Made by a program: the position numbers and the translations under genes. A stretch of 64,000 nt of DNA. Origin: Acidimicrobiaceae bacterium (GTDB taxonomy: Bacteria > Actinomycetota > Acidimicrobiia > Acidimicrobiales > RAAP-2). Under the pieces are notes generated by a model. That model made no database searches. It saw only the letters and a program-made list of their open reading frames with translations, and was not told the DNA's origin. The stretch spans positions 50,060 through 114,059 of the forward strand of contig PLZW01000023.1 in NCBI GenBank assembly GCA_003153575.1, written 5' to 3'. Positions 24,640-34,154 of this stretch are shown here, in pieces (position 1 is the stretch's first letter; every line of letters starts with the position of its first letter).

Positions 24640-27600
24640 TCAGGAGGCATCCCGGAGCCGTTGGTAGAGGCGCGTCGCGTAGAGGTCCATCAGGGCGCGC
24701 TGGAACTCCTCGTCGTCGAGAACCCGCTTGTAGATGGCTTCGTTGTCGTCCATCCGCTCGATCACGGTGCCGAGGAACATGCGGTCGAAGACGAGGCGGA
24801 AGTTGTCGTACTCGTTGTTCTTGGCCTGGGCCACCACCTCAGGGTCCGATGCCCAGGTCTCCTCGAACTGGTCAAAGAGCAGCTGGTCGGCCTCGGTGAG
24901 CTTCATCCCGAACCGCTCGTTGAGCACGTCGATGATGGCTGAGAGCTGCTCCTTTTCGGGTACGTGCTCGGGCCCGCGGCCGGAGAAGATGGCCTTCACG
25001 TCCCCCTTGCCCTCCTCGAGAATCAGGGACCCCTCGGTCTGGAGCTCGGTGCGGAGGTGGGTGAGCTTGACCTCGGAGCCGATGTCGATGCCCTCGGCCT
25101 CGCTGCGTGGCAGGCGGGACTCGAGGGCTCGGGCGTAGACGTAGTCCCGCTCCAGGTCGGCGTCAGTGAAGGCGACGATCTGGGCAATGAAGCCGTAGAG
25201 CCCGACGTAGCGGCCCAGGACCTCACGGAACTCGTCCTGGTCCTCACGATCGAGCTCCTCGTAGCGGGAGAGGGCGGGGTCGAGGGAGGCGTAGACCTTG
25301 GCGTGGTTGGGGACGCCCCGGCCAGCCAGGAGCTCGGCCACTGCGGCGGGGATCTCGTCCTCGTCGATGACGGGTGAGTCCATGAGCGTGCGATGGGTGT
25401 CCCACAGCAGGTTGGGGTCGGTGGGGATGGCCTCGGTTCGCTCGTACCAGGGGGCGAACGCCTTCTGGATGTCCTCGGTCTCATTGCGGAAGTCGAGGAC
25501 GAAGGTGTCCTCCTTGTTGTCGCGGGTCCGGTTGAGCCGGGAGAGGGTCTGGACGGCATTGAGCCCAGTGAGCACCTTGTCCACGTACATGGTGTGGAGA
25601 AGCGGCTGGTCGAAGCCGGTCTGGAACTTCTCGGCCACGATGAGGACCTGGTAGTCATCAGTGTCGAAGCGCTCAGCTGTCTCGCTGTCTGGGAAGCCGT
25701 TCATGAAGGCTTCGGAGTAGGTGATCTCGTCGTCGACGACCTTGCCGGAGAAGGCGACCAGGGCTCGGACATTGGCGTAGTTGTGCTGAGCCAGGTACCG
25801 ATCGATGGCCTCCTTGTAGCGCACCGCGTGCAGTCGGGAGGAGGTGACCACCATGGCTTTGGCGTGGCCGCCGATCTTTCCCGCGGTGTGCTGGCGGAAG
25901 TGCTCGACGATGATCTCGGCCTTCTGGGCCAGGTTGGTCGGGTGCAGCGAAACGAACCGGGCGATGGCGGCCCGGGCTCGGGCCCGGTCGTGGGCGGGGT
26001 CGTCGGCGATGGCCTTCTCGATGCGCCAGTAGGTCTTGTAGGTGGTGTAACACTCGAGGACATCGAGGATGAACTTCTCGTCGATGGCCTGGCGCATCGA
26101 GTAGAGGTGGAATGGCAGGAATCGGGGCCCCTCGGGGGTGTCGGTGCGCTTGCCGAACAGTTCCAGGGTCTTGGCCTTCGGGGTGGCGGTGAAGGCGAAG
26201 AACGAGACGTTGTCCTGGTGGCCCCGACCGGCCAAGGTGGCGACCATCTGGTCCTCTGGGTCCCCGTGAGCCTCCTCTTCAGCCTTCTCCTGTCGCTCAG
26301 CCTCGATGAGCAGCGCGTCAGCATCCTGGCCGCGAGCGAGGACGGCCCGGAGCTCCTTTGCGGCGATGCCGGTCTGGGAGGAGTGGGCTTCATCAACCAC
26401 CACCGCGTACCGGCGGGCCTTGCCCTCGCCCATCTTGTTGAGGATGAAGGGGAACTTCTGGAGGGTGGTGATGACGATCTTGGCCTGTTCGCCTTCGAGG
26501 GCCTCGGCCAGCTGATCGGAGTTCTTGTCGATCTTGACGACCACGCCCTTGGCGTGCTCGAACTGGTAGATGGTGTCCTGGAGCTGGCGGTCGAGGACCA
26601 ACCGATCGGTGATGACGATCACCTTGTCGAAGACCTTGGTGTCACTGGCGTCGTGCAGGTTGGCCAGGCGGTGGCAGATCCAGGCGATGGTGTTGGACTT
26701 CCCCGAGCCGGCGGAGTGCTGGACTAGGTAGCTCTGCCCAGCGCCGTTGAGCTTGGCATCGCCCTCGAGCTTGCGTACTGCGTCCCACTGGTGGAACCGG
26801 GGGAAGATCACCCGGGTGCCGGCTGTCTTCTCGGCCTTGGTGCCTTTGGCGGGGACCTCGACGTGGATGAAACGGGCCAGGATGTCGAGCCAGGAGTCCC
26901 GCCGCCAGACCTGTTCCCACAGGTAGGCGGTGCGGTGGGCGGTCGCCGAGCTCGGGTTGCCGGCGCGCCCGGGCTGGCCGGCGCCTCCGGTCCCTTGGTT
27001 GAAGGGGAGGAACCGGGTGCGTGGGCCGTCCAGCCGGGTGGTCATGGCTACCAGATCGGGATCTACGGCGAAGTGTACGAGGGCTCGGCGGGCCAGGGTG
27101 ACGTTGGTCGGGTCGCGGTCTTGGCGGTACTGGGTCTTGGCGTGCTCGACCGTCTGCTGCGTGAGGGGGTTCTTGAGTTCAGCGGTGGCGGTGGGGATTC
27201 CGTTGACCAGTAGGGCCAGGTCGATCGAGTTCTCCGAGGTGGTCTCGTACTTGAACTGGCGGGTGACGGTCACCCGGTTGGCCTCATAGAGCACCTGGAG
27301 CTCGGGGGTGAGGGTGTGGGCGGGGCGGAAGTAGGCGAGGCGGAAGGCGACGCCGAAGTCGTCGACACCGTGGCGCAGCACGTCGACGGTGCCCCGAGCG
27401 TCGAGCTCGGCGGCGAGGCGCTTGGTGAAGCCGGTACGGGCAGCGGCTGTGTCCCCGCCATAGCCGCGGGCGACCAGCTGTTGCCAGGCCGTGGACTGAG
27501 TGGCGGTGAGGAAGTCGAACAGCTCGGTGGTGTCGAGGCCAAGGGCCCGATCGAAGTGATCGCTCAGCGACTTCGCGTACCCGCCGGCGCTCAGGAGGGA

Positions 27601-27642
27601 GAGCTCGATGGCGTCCTCGAAGCCCCGCTCGTTCGTGCTCAT
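24640..27642 (-). CDS. hsdR: Type I restriction endonuclease subunit R (HsdR)
   Basis: A 1000-residue translocase-nuclease. N-terminal PD-ExK site: ENSIDLALLVNG (Asp141) and TAELKNP (Glu155, Lys157). Superfamily 2 motor: Walker A QHSAGSGKSNT, DEAH box VVVDEAHSSQTG, SAT-like FTATPKAKT and late motifs (FQTGFDQPLLHTMYVDK, TLSRLNRTR). All required motifs are present, so it should be active with the HsdM and HsdS encoded just upstream. Start overlaps hsdS stop (ATGA, 27639-27642). Confidence 0.95.
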   Translation of the reverse strand: MSTNERGFEDAIELSLLSAGGYAKSLSDHFDRALGLDTTELFDFLTATQSTAWQQLVARGYGGDTAAARTGFTKRLAAELDARGTVDVLRHGVDDFGVAFRLAYFRPAHTLTPELQVLYEANRVTVTRQFKYETTSENSIDLALLVNGIPTATAELKNPLTQQTVEHAKTQYRQDRDPTNVTLARRALVHFAVDPDLVAMTTRLDGPRTRFLPFNQGTGGAGQPGRAGNPSSATAHRTAYLWEQVWRRDSWLDILARFIHVEVPAKGTKAEKTAGTRVIFPRFHQWDAVRKLEGDAKLNGAGQSYLVQHSAGSGKSNTIAWICHRLANLHDASDTKVFDKVIVITDRLVLDRQLQDTIYQFEHAKGVVVKIDKNSDQLAEALEGEQAKIVITTLQKFPFILNKMGEGKARRYAVVVDEAHSSQTGIAAKELRAVLARGQDADALLIEAERQEKAEEEAHGDPEDQMVATLAGRGHQDNVSFFAFTATPKAKTLELFGKRTDTPEGPRFLPFHLYSMRQAIDEKFILDVLECYTTYKTYWRIEKAIADDPAHDRARARAAIARFVSLHPTNLAQKAEIIVEHFRQHTAGKIGGHAKAMVVTSSRLHAVRYKEAIDRYLAQHNYANVRALVAFSGKVVDDEITYSEAFMNGFPDSETAERFDTDDYQVLIVAEKFQTGFDQPLLHTMYVDKVLTGLNAVQTLSRLNRTRDNKEDTFVLDFRNETEDIQKAFAPWYERTEAIPTDPNLLWDTHRTLMDSPVIDEDEIPAAVAELLAGRGVPNHAKVYASLDPALSRYEELDREDQDEFREVLGRYVGLYGFIAQIVAFTDADLERDYVYARALESRLPRSEAEGIDIGSEVKLTHLRTELQTEGSLILEEGKGDVKAIFSGRGPEHVPEKEQLSAIIDVLNERFGMKLTEADQLLFDQFEETWASDPEVVAQAKNNEYDNFRLVFDRMFLGTVIERMDDNEAIYKRVLDDEEFQRALMDLYATRLYQRLRDAS

Positions 27643-28826
27643 GCCGCTACTCCTGTGATCTCGAGCTCGCCGGTCACTGCCGCGGTGATGGTCGCCTTGC
27701 GGTACTCCTTGATCTTGAAGAGCTGGGTATCCAGTAGCTCAGTGAGTGCACGAGACCTCGTCACAGCTCTGCTCATCCTCTCCACGATCTCCCGCTGTAC
27801 CTCGAGTGGTGGTACCTGGACCCGCACCTGACGCAACCGGTCCGTCCGCACTCCCATGACCGTCGACCCAGAGGCGCGGGACTGGACCTCAGCACGCCCA
27901 ATCGGCGACCTCAGGAAGACCAGCAGGAACTCGGGCAACGCAATGTCCTTGCGGGGGCGGAGGAGGATCAATCGCTGGGCCAATGCGACCCCGTCATCCT
28001 CAATTAGTGCGACCTCACCAAGTGGTGCCTCGCTGGTGAACAGGACATCGCCGACTTGGGGTAGCCCTCGCCGCATCCAATCAACGTAGAGGCTTGCGGG
28101 GATGAACTGCCTGGACGTGGAGAAGTCGATCTGCCCGCCGATCACATTGCTGGCTGTCAGGAGCGGCACTCCGTCGTCAGCCTTCTCCGGCGTGGCGCCC
28201 CGATAGTCGATGAGTCGGTCGAGCACCTGGCCCAGCTGGATCGACCTCGACATTGGCTCAGCGCCGTCCAGCAGTTGAGCCGCGAGCGCCGACTCGCGCT
28301 CCGATAGCAGGCTCAACAGCCGTTCCTTCATCGCAACGAGCCGATCCATGCGCTCCGTGAAGGAGTCAAGGAAGGCCGCGACAGCTCTCTGAACGCCGAC
28401 CTCGGGAAGCCGGACCTTGATGGACGCGAACTCTTCCCAGGGCAGATCCCATTGTGATGGCCGGATCCCCTTTGAACGTGCTCCGTACTCAGCAATCAGT
28501 GGTGCTGATCGGAGAAGATGGTGCATGAAGCGGTCATCTACCTCGGCGATGCGGCGCCCAACGAAGTAGGCCGGACTCACGATTCCTTCGAAGGCCGACA
28601 CTCCAAGCGAGCCTTGCCAGGTCTTCATCTTGTTGAGTACGAGGTCACCGGGAAGCACGACCTTGTATGCCGACAGGTCGTCGCTCGCCTTGTTGAAGTT
28701 GTCGTCGCGACCGGCCCGTGGAACCACGCCCAAGTCTCGATACACCGACAGCAGCTGCAGGTCTGCTCGGTCCCGGGCCTCCACCCTTCGGTAGATCGCC
28801 CTCAGGGGCACCATGCCGGAATTCAC
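27639..28826 (-). CDS. hsdS: Type I restriction specificity subunit (HsdS)
   Basis: A 395-residue specificity subunit with two target-recognition domains separated by conserved helices. Each half ends with a helical spacer: LPEVGVQRAVAAFLDSFTERMDRLVAMKERLLSLL and VPPLEVQREIVERMSRAVTRSRALTELL. The two domains determine the bipartite DNA target, which cannot be read from sequence. Overlaps hsdM (ATGA, 28823-28826) and hsdR, so the three are co-translated. Confidence 0.92.
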   Translation of the reverse strand: MNSGMVPLRAIYRRVEARDRADLQLLSVYRDLGVVPRAGRDDNFNKASDDLSAYKVVLPGDLVLNKMKTWQGSLGVSAFEGIVSPAYFVGRRIAEVDDRFMHHLLRSAPLIAEYGARSKGIRPSQWDLPWEEFASIKVRLPEVGVQRAVAAFLDSFTERMDRLVAMKERLLSLLSERESALAAQLLDGAEPMSRSIQLGQVLDRLIDYRGATPEKADDGVPLLTASNVIGGQIDFSTSRQFIPASLYVDWMRRGLPQVGDVLFTSEAPLGEVALIEDDGVALAQRLILLRPRKDIALPEFLLVFLRSPIGRAEVQSRASGSTVMGVRTDRLRQVRVQVPPLEVQREIVERMSRAVTRSRALTELLDTQLFKIKEYRKATITAAVTGELEITGVAA

Positions 28827-30862
28827 GTCGTTACCTTCGCAAGCAGTACTTGCACATCGGACTCGATGTCCCTGATCTCGGTGTCGATCTCAGCCAGGGG
28901 TCGGGGCGGGACGTACCGGTAGAAGTGCCGAGTGACGGGGATCTCGTATCCGATCTTCGTCTTGTCGAAGTCCACCCAGACGTCGGGCGAGTAGGGCCGG
29001 ACGTCAGCGTCGACCTGGTCTTCGACCGCCCGTACATAGGAGGTGGATCCCAACCTGTCGCTGACATCCTGCTCCCAGACCACAGGGACCGCAGGCAGTG
29101 GCACGTTTTCGGTAGCTCGCAAGCCTGCGTCGGGTAGCGGGTGACCGCCACGGGCAGTCTGGAGGGTTCCGGCCGGATCCGACTCCGCAGCCTGCTTGAC
29201 CAGCTCCTTGAGGACCTGCGCGGGGACTTCGGAGCCATCTAGTGCGGTTATGAGGTCGAGCTGGAGGGACTTGGCATCGGCCCACTCCTGTCCCCAGAGC
29301 ATGCCGCAGGGACCGCTCGCCCCGAATAGCTCATCGGCGATCACAGCGTGGCCCTCCTCTAGCCACTTCTTCCATGTCCGCGACTTCTCGAGGGAGGCGA
29401 GAGCCCCGAGGGTAAGTCGCCAGGTTTGGAAGAGCGGACGCTCGACCGTAACGCGCAGGTAGCCGAATGCCTCGTTGGGGAAGATCTTGACCCGTTCGCT
29501 CGCGGCGAATTCGGCGTAGAGCCGAGTGACTTCTGCGATCTGGTCATCACTGATCTGCTTTCGCTTCTCACCCAGCGGCTTGCGCATCTTGACGAAGAGA
29601 TCCCGTGCATCGATGAGCTGCACCTTCCCGCGTCGCTCGGGACTCTTGCGGTTGGAGACGATCCAGAAGTAGGTCGAGATGCCGGTGTTGTAGAAGAGTT
29701 GGTCTGGAAGTGCGACCACGGCCTCCAGCCAGTCGTTCTCGATGATCCACCGCCGGATCTCAGACTCGCCGGAACCCGGGGCACCGGTGAACAGTGGGGA
29801 GCCGTTGAAGACGATGGCGATGCGGCTGCCGCCCTCGTCGACTGGCTTCATTTTTGAGATCATGTGCTGGAGGAATAGGAAGCTGCCGTCGTTGATGCGA
29901 GGGAGGCCCGCGCCGAACCGACCGCGGAATCCAAGCTTGTCGTGCTCCTTGCGGACAGCCTCCTCGATCTTCTTCCACTCCACGCCGAAGGGCGGATTGG
30001 CCAGGCAGTAGTCGAAGGTGCGCCCGGCGTGGCCGTCGTCGTCAGAGAGGCTGTTACCGACGGCGATGTTGGACGCCTCCTGGCCCTTCAGCATCATGTC
30101 GGACCGACAGATGGCGTAGGTCTCCTCGTTGAGCTCCTGGCCGTAGACCTCAAGCCCAGCCCCGGGGTTGAGTTGGCGGAGATAGTCCTCGGCCACCGAG
30201 AGCATCCCCCCAGTCCCGCAGGCCGGGTCGAAGATAGTGCGGATGATGCCCTGCTTGGTCAGGACGTCAGCGTCTTCGGCGAACAGCAGGTTGACCATCA
30301 GCCTGATCACCTCACGCGGGGTGAAGTGTTCCCCGGCCGTCTCGTTGGAGAGCTCGGAGAACCGCCGGATCAGCTCCTCGTAGAGGTACCCCATCTCGAG
30401 GTTGGAGACCCGGTCGGGGTGGAGGTCGATCTCGGCGAACTTGGACATCACCAGGTACAGCAGGTTGGCGCGGTCGAGCCGAGTGACCTGGGTGTCGAAG
30501 TCGAACTTCTCCAGGACTTCCCGAGCCCCTGCAGAGAACCCGGCGATGTACGCACGGAGGTTTGCGGCCAACTGACCGGGGTCGTCGAGGAGCTTCGGGA
30601 GGTCCAGGGGATGAATGTTGTAGAAGCCCTCACCTGAGACGGAGCGGAGGACCGGCTCGACGTTCTCGATGGTGCCCTGGATGCGGGCATAGCGGTCGAT
30701 CACCTTGGCCTTGGTGGGGTCGAGCACACAGTCGAGCCGACGCAACACGGTGAGCGGCAGGATGACCTTGCCGTACTCGGACTGCTTGTAGTCGCCACGG
30801 AGGAGGTCGGCGACGGACCAGATGAAGGCGGCATGGTTCTTGACCGTGGCTGTGTCGCTCAT
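28823..30862 (-). CDS. hsdM: Type I DNA methyltransferase subunit (HsdM)
   Basis: A 679-residue adenine N6-methyltransferase subunit. N-terminal helical domain (HAAFIWSVADLLRGDYKQSEYGKVILPLTVLRRL), SAM motif FDPACGTGGML (211-221) and catalytic NPPFG (289-293). It is longer than most HsdM, with an extra C-terminal section of about 170 residues. First gene of hsdM-hsdS-hsdR. Two hairpins lie upstream in the shared intergenic region with the transposition operon. Confidence 0.95.
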   Translation of the reverse strand: MSDTATVKNHAAFIWSVADLLRGDYKQSEYGKVILPLTVLRRLDCVLDPTKAKVIDRYARIQGTIENVEPVLRSVSGEGFYNIHPLDLPKLLDDPGQLAANLRAYIAGFSAGAREVLEKFDFDTQVTRLDRANLLYLVMSKFAEIDLHPDRVSNLEMGYLYEELIRRFSELSNETAGEHFTPREVIRLMVNLLFAEDADVLTKQGIIRTIFDPACGTGGMLSVAEDYLRQLNPGAGLEVYGQELNEETYAICRSDMMLKGQEASNIAVGNSLSDDDGHAGRTFDYCLANPPFGVEWKKIEEAVRKEHDKLGFRGRFGAGLPRINDGSFLFLQHMISKMKPVDEGGSRIAIVFNGSPLFTGAPGSGESEIRRWIIENDWLEAVVALPDQLFYNTGISTYFWIVSNRKSPERRGKVQLIDARDLFVKMRKPLGEKRKQISDDQIAEVTRLYAEFAASERVKIFPNEAFGYLRVTVERPLFQTWRLTLGALASLEKSRTWKKWLEEGHAVIADELFGASGPCGMLWGQEWADAKSLQLDLITALDGSEVPAQVLKELVKQAAESDPAGTLQTARGGHPLPDAGLRATENVPLPAVPVVWEQDVSDRLGSTSYVRAVEDQVDADVRPYSPDVWVDFDKTKIGYEIPVTRHFYRYVPPRPLAEIDTEIRDIESDVQVLLAKVTT

Positions 30863-31270
30863 CGCTGCGTCCGCTGGTACACGTCCCCGGGTCGGGGCGT
30901 GAGACCCGGGGATCTCCTTTCGTTGATGCGCCTACCTGGCCTTTCGGATGAAGGGCCAGCACTCGTCGCCCCTCATTGTCCCAGACCGGCTCCAAGGAGC
31001 CGGTGACTACGTCTCACTGAAGCTTTGTGCCTGTTGACCAGGAGCTATGGCGATCTAACGGGTCGACATACTGCCGGCAGTTGGACCGGTGGGAGATGAC
31101 TCTGATCTTGCCGGTCCTCCATTTGCGGGGTGGGCCTTCTTTCAGCTCGGCAGCTTCCGTCGCGGAGTGCCGCGACAGCAGGAGCATTTGTCGCGCATCT
31201 CCGCGACCGAATGCGCTGCGCCGCCGCACGGTCGGAGAAGTCCCAGGTCAGAAGCCCAAAGGAGAACTAC
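30863..31270. promoter_or_regulatory. Divergent intergenic region between hsdM and the transposition operon
   Basis: A 408-base stretch without a supportable gene. It holds, from left, a hairpin with 9-bp arms CCCCGGGTC/GACCCGGGG (30885-30893, 30903-30911), a second with ACCGGCTCC/GGAGCCGGT (30985-30993, 30996-31004), and two copies of GTCGCG-n6-CGCGAC (31159-31176, 31190-31207). The ribosome binding site AAAGGAG is at 31258-31264. It must contain divergent promoters for hsdM and the transposition genes. Confidence 0.5.
31159..31207. promoter_or_regulatory. Tandem operators GTCGCG-n6-CGCGAC
   Basis: Two perfect 18-base dyads with identical 6-base arms and different cores (31159-31176 and 31190-31207), 31 bases apart start to start, about three helical turns. 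They lie 64-112 bases before the first gene of the transposition operon. Candidate sites for the XRE-type protein encoded in that operon (35386-36210). Confidence 0.6.
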
Positions 31271-31840
31271 ATGGCTGTAATCGAAACACCCATGGCGGAG
31301 CATGCGCGCATGACGGTAACGGGAGCGAAAGTCCAGGTAGATCGGTGCGCACGCGAGATTGAGGCGGGCGCTCCCAGGGATGAAGTCCTCTACGGCCAGC
31401 TACTCGACCGGGTGGTCCTCCGGCTGGCGTGCGAGGGCGGCTCCCCCACCTCTGCGCTGGCCATCGCGGGCCAGGAGGTCCGGGGGACGGCCTGGGCGGG
31501 CTACCGCAGTGGTCGGGCCCGGCTCGCTTCGGCCGCAGCGTCCTACCTCACCTGGTGCGCTCCAGCGCCCAGCTGGGCGCCGCACCCCTTCGGCGAGGTC
31601 GGCAACCGGCATCCGATCGCCTGGACCTCGCCGGTTGGCGACGTCATGGTCGATCTGCTGGCCGGAGGAGCCCTGTATGCGAAGAGCCTCGTGCCGGTCG
31701 TGCGGGCGGCTGCTGAGGGACCTGTCGTGGTCCGGCTGCTCAACATGCTGGCCCCAATGCAGAGCTCGGCTTACCTCCCCAACGGCCAGATCGTGCCCCT
31801 GGTGGGTTCTGCGTGGTGGTTCGAGGGAGGAGTCCGATGA
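31271..31840 (+). CDS. Hypothetical protein, first gene of the transposition operon
   Basis: A 189-residue protein starting at ATG 31271, chosen because AAAGGAG precedes it by six bases. The helical first half (VQVDRCAREIEAGAPRDEVLYGQLLDRVVLRLA) is followed by a Gly/Ala-rich part with PHPFGEVGNRHPIAWTSP. I see no TnsA-type nuclease motif. Its stop overlaps the transposase start (ATGA, 31837-31840). Function unknown; position suggests a role in transposition or its control. Confidence 0.65.
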   Translation: MAVIETPMAEHARMTVTGAKVQVDRCAREIEAGAPRDEVLYGQLLDRVVLRLACEGGSPTSALAIAGQEVRGTAWAGYRSGRARLASAAASYLTWCAPAPSWAPHPFGEVGNRHPIAWTSPVGDVMVDLLAGGALYAKSLVPVVRAAAEGPVVVRLLNMLAPMQSSAYLPNGQIVPLVGSAWWFEGGVR

Positions 31841-33390
31841 GCACCTCAGCTCTCGACGCTGCAGCCCTGGCCCACCTGAGCGGAGTCACCGAGGGGCTAC
31901 CGGTGGTAACCGCCGCACCCCACCCCGAGCTCGAGCGGCTGCTCAACATCGAGGCGGAACGTGGTTCGATCCCGGCCGCCGAGTACCGTGTCGCCGAACT
32001 CGCGATGAGCAGGTCCAAGCGGCAGATCCAGCGTGATCTGGCCAAGCTCCGCGACTCTGAGCGCTCGGCCTACGGTCGGTCCGGCTTCGAGCTCACCGAG
32101 CACCACAAGCAGGTGATCGTGGCGTGCCAGGGCAACGTGAACATGGCCCACAGCAAGCTACTGGAAGCTGGTGAGGACCTTCCCGGCTACCACACCTTCT
32201 GGGCTGCCTGGCACGAGTTGCCTATGGGCATCCAGGCATACGCGCGCCGTGGAGCTGAGGGCATGGCCGAGATGCAGATCTACCTGCGCTACGAAGCACC
32301 AGAGCGCAACGCCGTCTGGCAGGCCGACCACTTCGAACTGCCGGTCGACGTGATCGCCGATGGGCACACCACCACCCTGGTCAAGCCGTGGCTGACGCTG
32401 TTCGTCGACGACAAGACCCGCAAGGTCATGGCCTGGGCGATCACCGCCATCCCCGGCCAACGTGCTGACGCCGAAGTGGTGTGCGCGACCTTGGCTGCCG
32501 CCATCCAGGTGCGCTTGGAGCACGGCGTGGAGGTCGGCGGGGTGCCCAGAGTCGTCCGTTGGGACAACGACCTGTCGTTCGTCGCGGGCATGGTCACTCA
32601 ATTCGGAAGCTCCGTGGGGTTCGAGTGCCATGCGGTGCCGCCCTACTCCGGGCACATGAAGGGGAAGATCGAGCGGCTGGGGAGGACGGTCCAGGAGCAG
32701 TTCTGTGTACTGCAGCCCGGCTACACCCACGGTCCGAGGACCTACACCCAGCGTGACCTGTTTCGGGACACCACTCCGCTCACGGCCGAGATTCTGCGGG
32801 GCAGGATCGACCAGTGGTTCGCCGAGTACGACACAAGGGTCCACTCCAGCCTCGGGACGGCACCCATCGAGGCGTGGAAGGCCGACGCCACGCCGCTGCG
32901 CAAAGTGGCCGCCGACAAGCTCCGTTCTGCATTGCTGGTGGACAAGGCAAAGCGGAAGGTGATCAAGCGCAAAGGGGTGTCGTTCAAGCACCCGGCGACG
33001 AAATCCCGCAAGCAGATGTTCTGGGCGTCAGGCCCACTCATGGCCAAGACCAACCAGACGGTGGAGGTCCGCTACGCCATCAACGACGACAGCTTCATCG
33101 AGATCTTCCAGGGTGGGAAGTGGCTGTGCACGGCATGGCCGTCGGAGCGATTGACGGACACCCAGCGGTCTGCCGTCCGCCAGGAGCGCTTCGACCAGTA
33201 CTACGAGGCGAAGGATCTCCACGAGCGTGCGACCCGGCTACGGGTAGGGGCTGATGCCGTGGCCGGGGAGACCGATGCGACCCCGGCAGTGGCCTCGATG
33301 CCGGCCGACGATCCGTTGGCTCCCAGCGTCGACGACCTCTTCGACATGCTCCGGCTCATCGACGAGGCCGAGGACGGAGTGGGAGCATGA
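31837..33390 (+). CDS. TnsB/TniA-like DDE transposase
   Basis: A 517-residue retroviral-integrase-type transposase. N-terminal helix-turn-helix region (SRSKRQIQRDLAKLRDSER) precedes the catalytic core: Asp164 in AVWQADHFELP, Asp243 in VRWDNDLSF and Glu279 in HMKGKIERLGR, with the family phrase AVPPYSGH. The Mu-transposase-type C-terminal domain follows (PIEAWKAD ... VEVRYAINDDSFIEIF). It would bind the 22-bp repeats at the element ends and join them to the nrdJ site, leaving a 5-bp duplication. Coupled to the ATPase gene by ATGA (33387-33390). Confidence 0.9.
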   Translation: MSTSALDAAALAHLSGVTEGLPVVTAAPHPELERLLNIEAERGSIPAAEYRVAELAMSRSKRQIQRDLAKLRDSERSAYGRSGFELTEHHKQVIVACQGNVNMAHSKLLEAGEDLPGYHTFWAAWHELPMGIQAYARRGAEGMAEMQIYLRYEAPERNAVWQADHFELPVDVIADGHTTTLVKPWLTLFVDDKTRKVMAWAITAIPGQRADAEVVCATLAAAIQVRLEHGVEVGGVPRVVRWDNDLSFVAGMVTQFGSSVGFECHAVPPYSGHMKGKIERLGRTVQEQFCVLQPGYTHGPRTYTQRDLFRDTTPLTAEILRGRIDQWFAEYDTRVHSSLGTAPIEAWKADATPLRKVAADKLRSALLVDKAKRKVIKRKGVSFKHPATKSRKQMFWASGPLMAKTNQTVEVRYAINDDSFIEIFQGGKWLCTAWPSERLTDTQRSAVRQERFDQYYEAKDLHERATRLRVGADAVAGETDATPAVASMPADDPLAPSVDDLFDMLRLIDEAEDGVGA

Positions 33391-34154
33391 GTCCCGCGGC
33401 CGGCTCGACAAAGCGTAAGGCTGACACTCCGGCCGTCTGGCAGCTGCCACCAGCCACAGTGCACACCGCGAGCTTCCTGGTGGCCCAGACCATCGCCACC
33501 AAAGCCGTGGACCACACCTCGATCGCCGGCATCTTCGGCGATCCGGGGACCGGCAAGACCTATGCGCTCCAGCACTTCTGTGCCCACAGTGGGGTCGAGA
33601 GCGTGTACGTGACCGCCTCCACCTCACCCCAGCGCAAGGAGATCTACGAGGAGATCCTCCTCGCCATCACCGCTCATGTTCCCGACCTCTCGGCTCGCGA
33701 CCTGCGCCGCCGGTGCCACGAGGTGCTCGCCGAACACAGGCGGGTCGTCATCGTCGACGAGTGCCAGAACCTCAGTCTCACCTGGCACAACCAGTTGCGG
33801 AACCTCCACGATCACGGGGACGCTGCGTTCGCGCTCATCCTGGCCGGCGGGACCAACGCGGAGAGGGCCCTCAGTCGTGACCAGCAGATGTGGAGCCGGA
33901 TCACGCTTCGGACCACGTTCGGCGCACTCGAGGACCAGGAGCTGCTCAACACCCTCGCGTCCTTCCATCCGGTGTTCGCCAACACCGACGACGAACTGCT
34001 CCTCATGATCGACGCCCGAGACTGCAGAGGCAACCTTCGCAACTGGGCGGCGTTTCTCACCATCGCCCTACCCTTCGTGGGTGCCAGCTCCCGGCCGGAC
34101 CGCGTGACGGCGAAGGTCGTCCGATCAGTCTTCGCCCTGCGGGGTGTCGAATGA
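33387..34154 (+). CDS. TnsC/TniB/MuB-like AAA+ ATPase
   Basis: A 255-residue AAA+ ATPase. Walker A GIFGDPGTGKT (48-58), Walker B VVIVDECQNL (120-129, Asp124 Glu125), and sensor region LILAGGTNAERAL then RITLRTTFGAL. Small like IstB/TniB rather than the longer TnsC of Tn7. It should form a filament on target DNA and recruit the transposase. Overlaps the neighbours at both ends. Confidence 0.88.
   Translation: MSPAAGSTKRKADTPAVWQLPPATVHTASFLVAQTIATKAVDHTSIAGIFGDPGTGKTYALQHFCAHSGVESVYVTASTSPQRKEIYEEILLAITAHVPDLSARDLRRRCHEVLAEHRRVVIVDECQNLSLTWHNQLRNLHDHGDAAFALILAGGTNAERALSRDQQMWSRITLRTTFGALEDQELLNTLASFHPVFANTDDELLLMIDARDCRGNLRNWAAFLTIALPFVGASSRPDRVTAKVVRSVFALRGVE

Noticed and set aside
25393..26727. 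A 444-codon frame antisense to hsdR
   Set aside because: Valine/glycine/aspartate-rich shadow with no motif; hsdR on the other strand is intact.
31021..31270. A second, smaller transposon starting just before the transposition operon
   Set aside because: No TGT terminus, no 22-bp units and no duplication there; the only convincing ends are at 3600 and 40079.
31271..31840. TnsA-type endonuclease identity for the first gene of the transposition operon
   Set aside because: Position fits, but I could not see the E...D...QxK nuclease pattern in its 189 residues.
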